Assembly: GCF_036046055.1 (NCBI RefSeq)
Contig: NZ_CP107939.1
Coordinates: 4,464,001 to 4,528,000, forward strand
Source: Nocardia sp. NBC_00403
Lineage (GTDB): Bacteria; Actinomycetota; Actinomycetes; Mycobacteriales; Mycobacteriaceae
DNA: 64,000 nucleotides
Direction: 5' to 3'
Below, piece after piece: positions 63,455-64,000 of this stretch. The notes beneath the pieces are model-generated. The model was not told the DNA's origin. It did no database searches and saw nothing but the letters and a program-made list of their open reading frames with translations. Both the position numbers and the translations under genes were made by a program. Numbering within the stretch: position 1 is the stretch's first letter; every line of letters begins with the position of its first letter.

Positions 63455-63517
63455 GCTCCGATGTGTGACCCGGACCACGTAGCTTTCGCTGTACCTGATT
63501 CAGTAGGAGCAAAGAGA

Positions 63518-64000
63518 ATGACCGAACCACTGATCGAGCTGCGGAGCGCGACGAAGCGTTTCCCCGGCACCGGCGGCGGCATCCACACCGCCGTCCGGAA
63601 TCTGAATCTCACGGTGCGACCCGGCGAATTCGTCGCTGTCGTCGGGCCGACGGGGTGCGGAAAATCCACCACGCTGTCGCTGGTGTCGGGGTTGGAACCC
63701 GCCTCGGCGGGGCGGACCCTGGTGCGCGGCAAGGATGTCGACGGCATCCCCAGCGGCGTCGGCTACATGTTCCAGCAGGACGCGGTGCTGCCGTGGAAGA
63801 GCGTCCTGGACAACGTCGCGTTCGGCCCCCGGTTGCGCGGTGCCTCGAAGTCCGAGGCCCGCGAGAAGGCCGCGACCTGGGTGCGCACGGTCGGCCTGGC
63901 CGGCTTCGAGGGCTATTACCCCCACCAGCTTTCCGGTGGCATGCGCAAGCGCGTCGCGCTGGCGCAGACCCTGGTCACCGATCCCGAGATCCTGCTGATG
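63518..64000 (+). CDS. ABC transporter ATP-binding protein, SsuB/TauB/nitrate type (partial)
   Basis: An AGGAG eight bases upstream marks the ATG. The visible 161 residues run to the window end. Walker A GPTGCGKST (43-51), the Q-loop GYMFQQDAVLPWKSVLDNVAF and signature LSGGMRKRVALAQ (138-150) are intact; Walker B begins at EILLM and is cut. FQQDxxLPW is characteristic of ATPases for aliphatic sulfonates, taurine, nitrate or thiamine precursors. The membrane and solute-binding genes should follow outside the window. The divergent CitA/DcuS-type system probably controls it. Confidence 0.93.
   Translation, partial: MTEPLIELRSATKRFPGTGGGIHTAVRNLNLTVRPGEFVAVVGPTGCGKSTTLSLVSGLEPASAGRTLVRGKDVDGIPSGVGYMFQQDAVLPWKSVLDNVAFGPRLRGASKSEAREKAATWVRTVGLAGFEGYYPHQLSGGMRKRVALAQTLVTDPEILLM

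Overview
The window is high-GC, densely coded actinobacterial DNA, most likely from Nocardia or a close mycolic-acid relative. Support is indirect: the roadblock / DUF742 / small GTPase 'conservon' at the left edge, an EmbR-type BTAD-FHA regulator, an ald/aldR pair, a pruAB operon with a PucR-type activator, a SigF-type sigma factor, several Tat or lipoprotein exported enzymes, and many TetR, MarR, PadR, IclR and GntR regulators. No rRNA, tRNA, CRISPR array or prophage was seen. The only intact mobile element is one IS481-family insertion.

Layout. 1-1.1 kb: end of a conservon. 1.2-6.7 kb: an F420-type oxidoreductase, an amidase, a small protein, a DUF4386 membrane protein divergent from its likely TetR regulator across two identical palindromes, then EmbR. 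6.9-13 kb: an exported alkylsulfatase, an APC permease, a frameshifted small ORF and a phytoene-dehydrogenase-like flavoprotein. 13.0-14.1 kb: the IS481 element. 14.2-19.8 kb: nitronate monooxygenase, a secreted protein, ctaD and a PAP2-lipid kinase fusion. 19.9-22.4 kb: a carotenoid oxygenase plus membrane protein opposite a PadR regulator. 22.6-31.6 kb is amino-acid catabolism: alanine dehydrogenase with its Lrp regulator, two transporters, and proline dehydrogenase plus P5C dehydrogenase divergent from a PruC-like activator. 31.8-34.5 kb: a sigma factor followed by a secreted serine protease, and a YbdK-type ligase. 35-38 kb: a GntR-TetR fusion regulator divergent from a flavin monooxygenase, then a GerW-like protein and a glutaredoxin. 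38.2-45.1 kb: a histidine-utilisation cluster (IclR regulator, hutH, hutU, an M20 amidohydrolase, hutF) with no hutI. 45.3-49.2 kb: a repeat-bearing lipoprotein and a MarR-hydrolase pair divergent from an ABC exporter. 49.3-56.1 kb: a PQQ-type sugar dehydrogenase, a receptor Ser/Thr kinase, a BASS symporter and a secreted CocE-type hydrolase. 56.1-57.0 kb looks decayed. 57-60.6 kb: gluconokinase, M50 protease, Gfo/Idh/MocA oxidoreductase, SLAC1-type transporter. 61.0-64 kb: a CitA/DcuS-type two-component system divergent from an SsuB/TauB-type ABC ATPase cut by the window end.

The main theme is nutrient catabolism under local one- or two-component control. At least six divergent gene pairs carry clear inverted-repeat operator candidates in the shared intergenic region. 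Histidine, proline and alanine breakdown all converge on glutamate or pyruvate. Several short stretches that look empty are C-terminal or frameshifted remnants of former genes. I found no single convincing novel system. The most testable points are the operator architectures, the transposase hairpin and target-supplied stop codon, and the histidine cluster without hutI. Functions are inferred from recognised sequence motifs and family knowledge; no database search was run.
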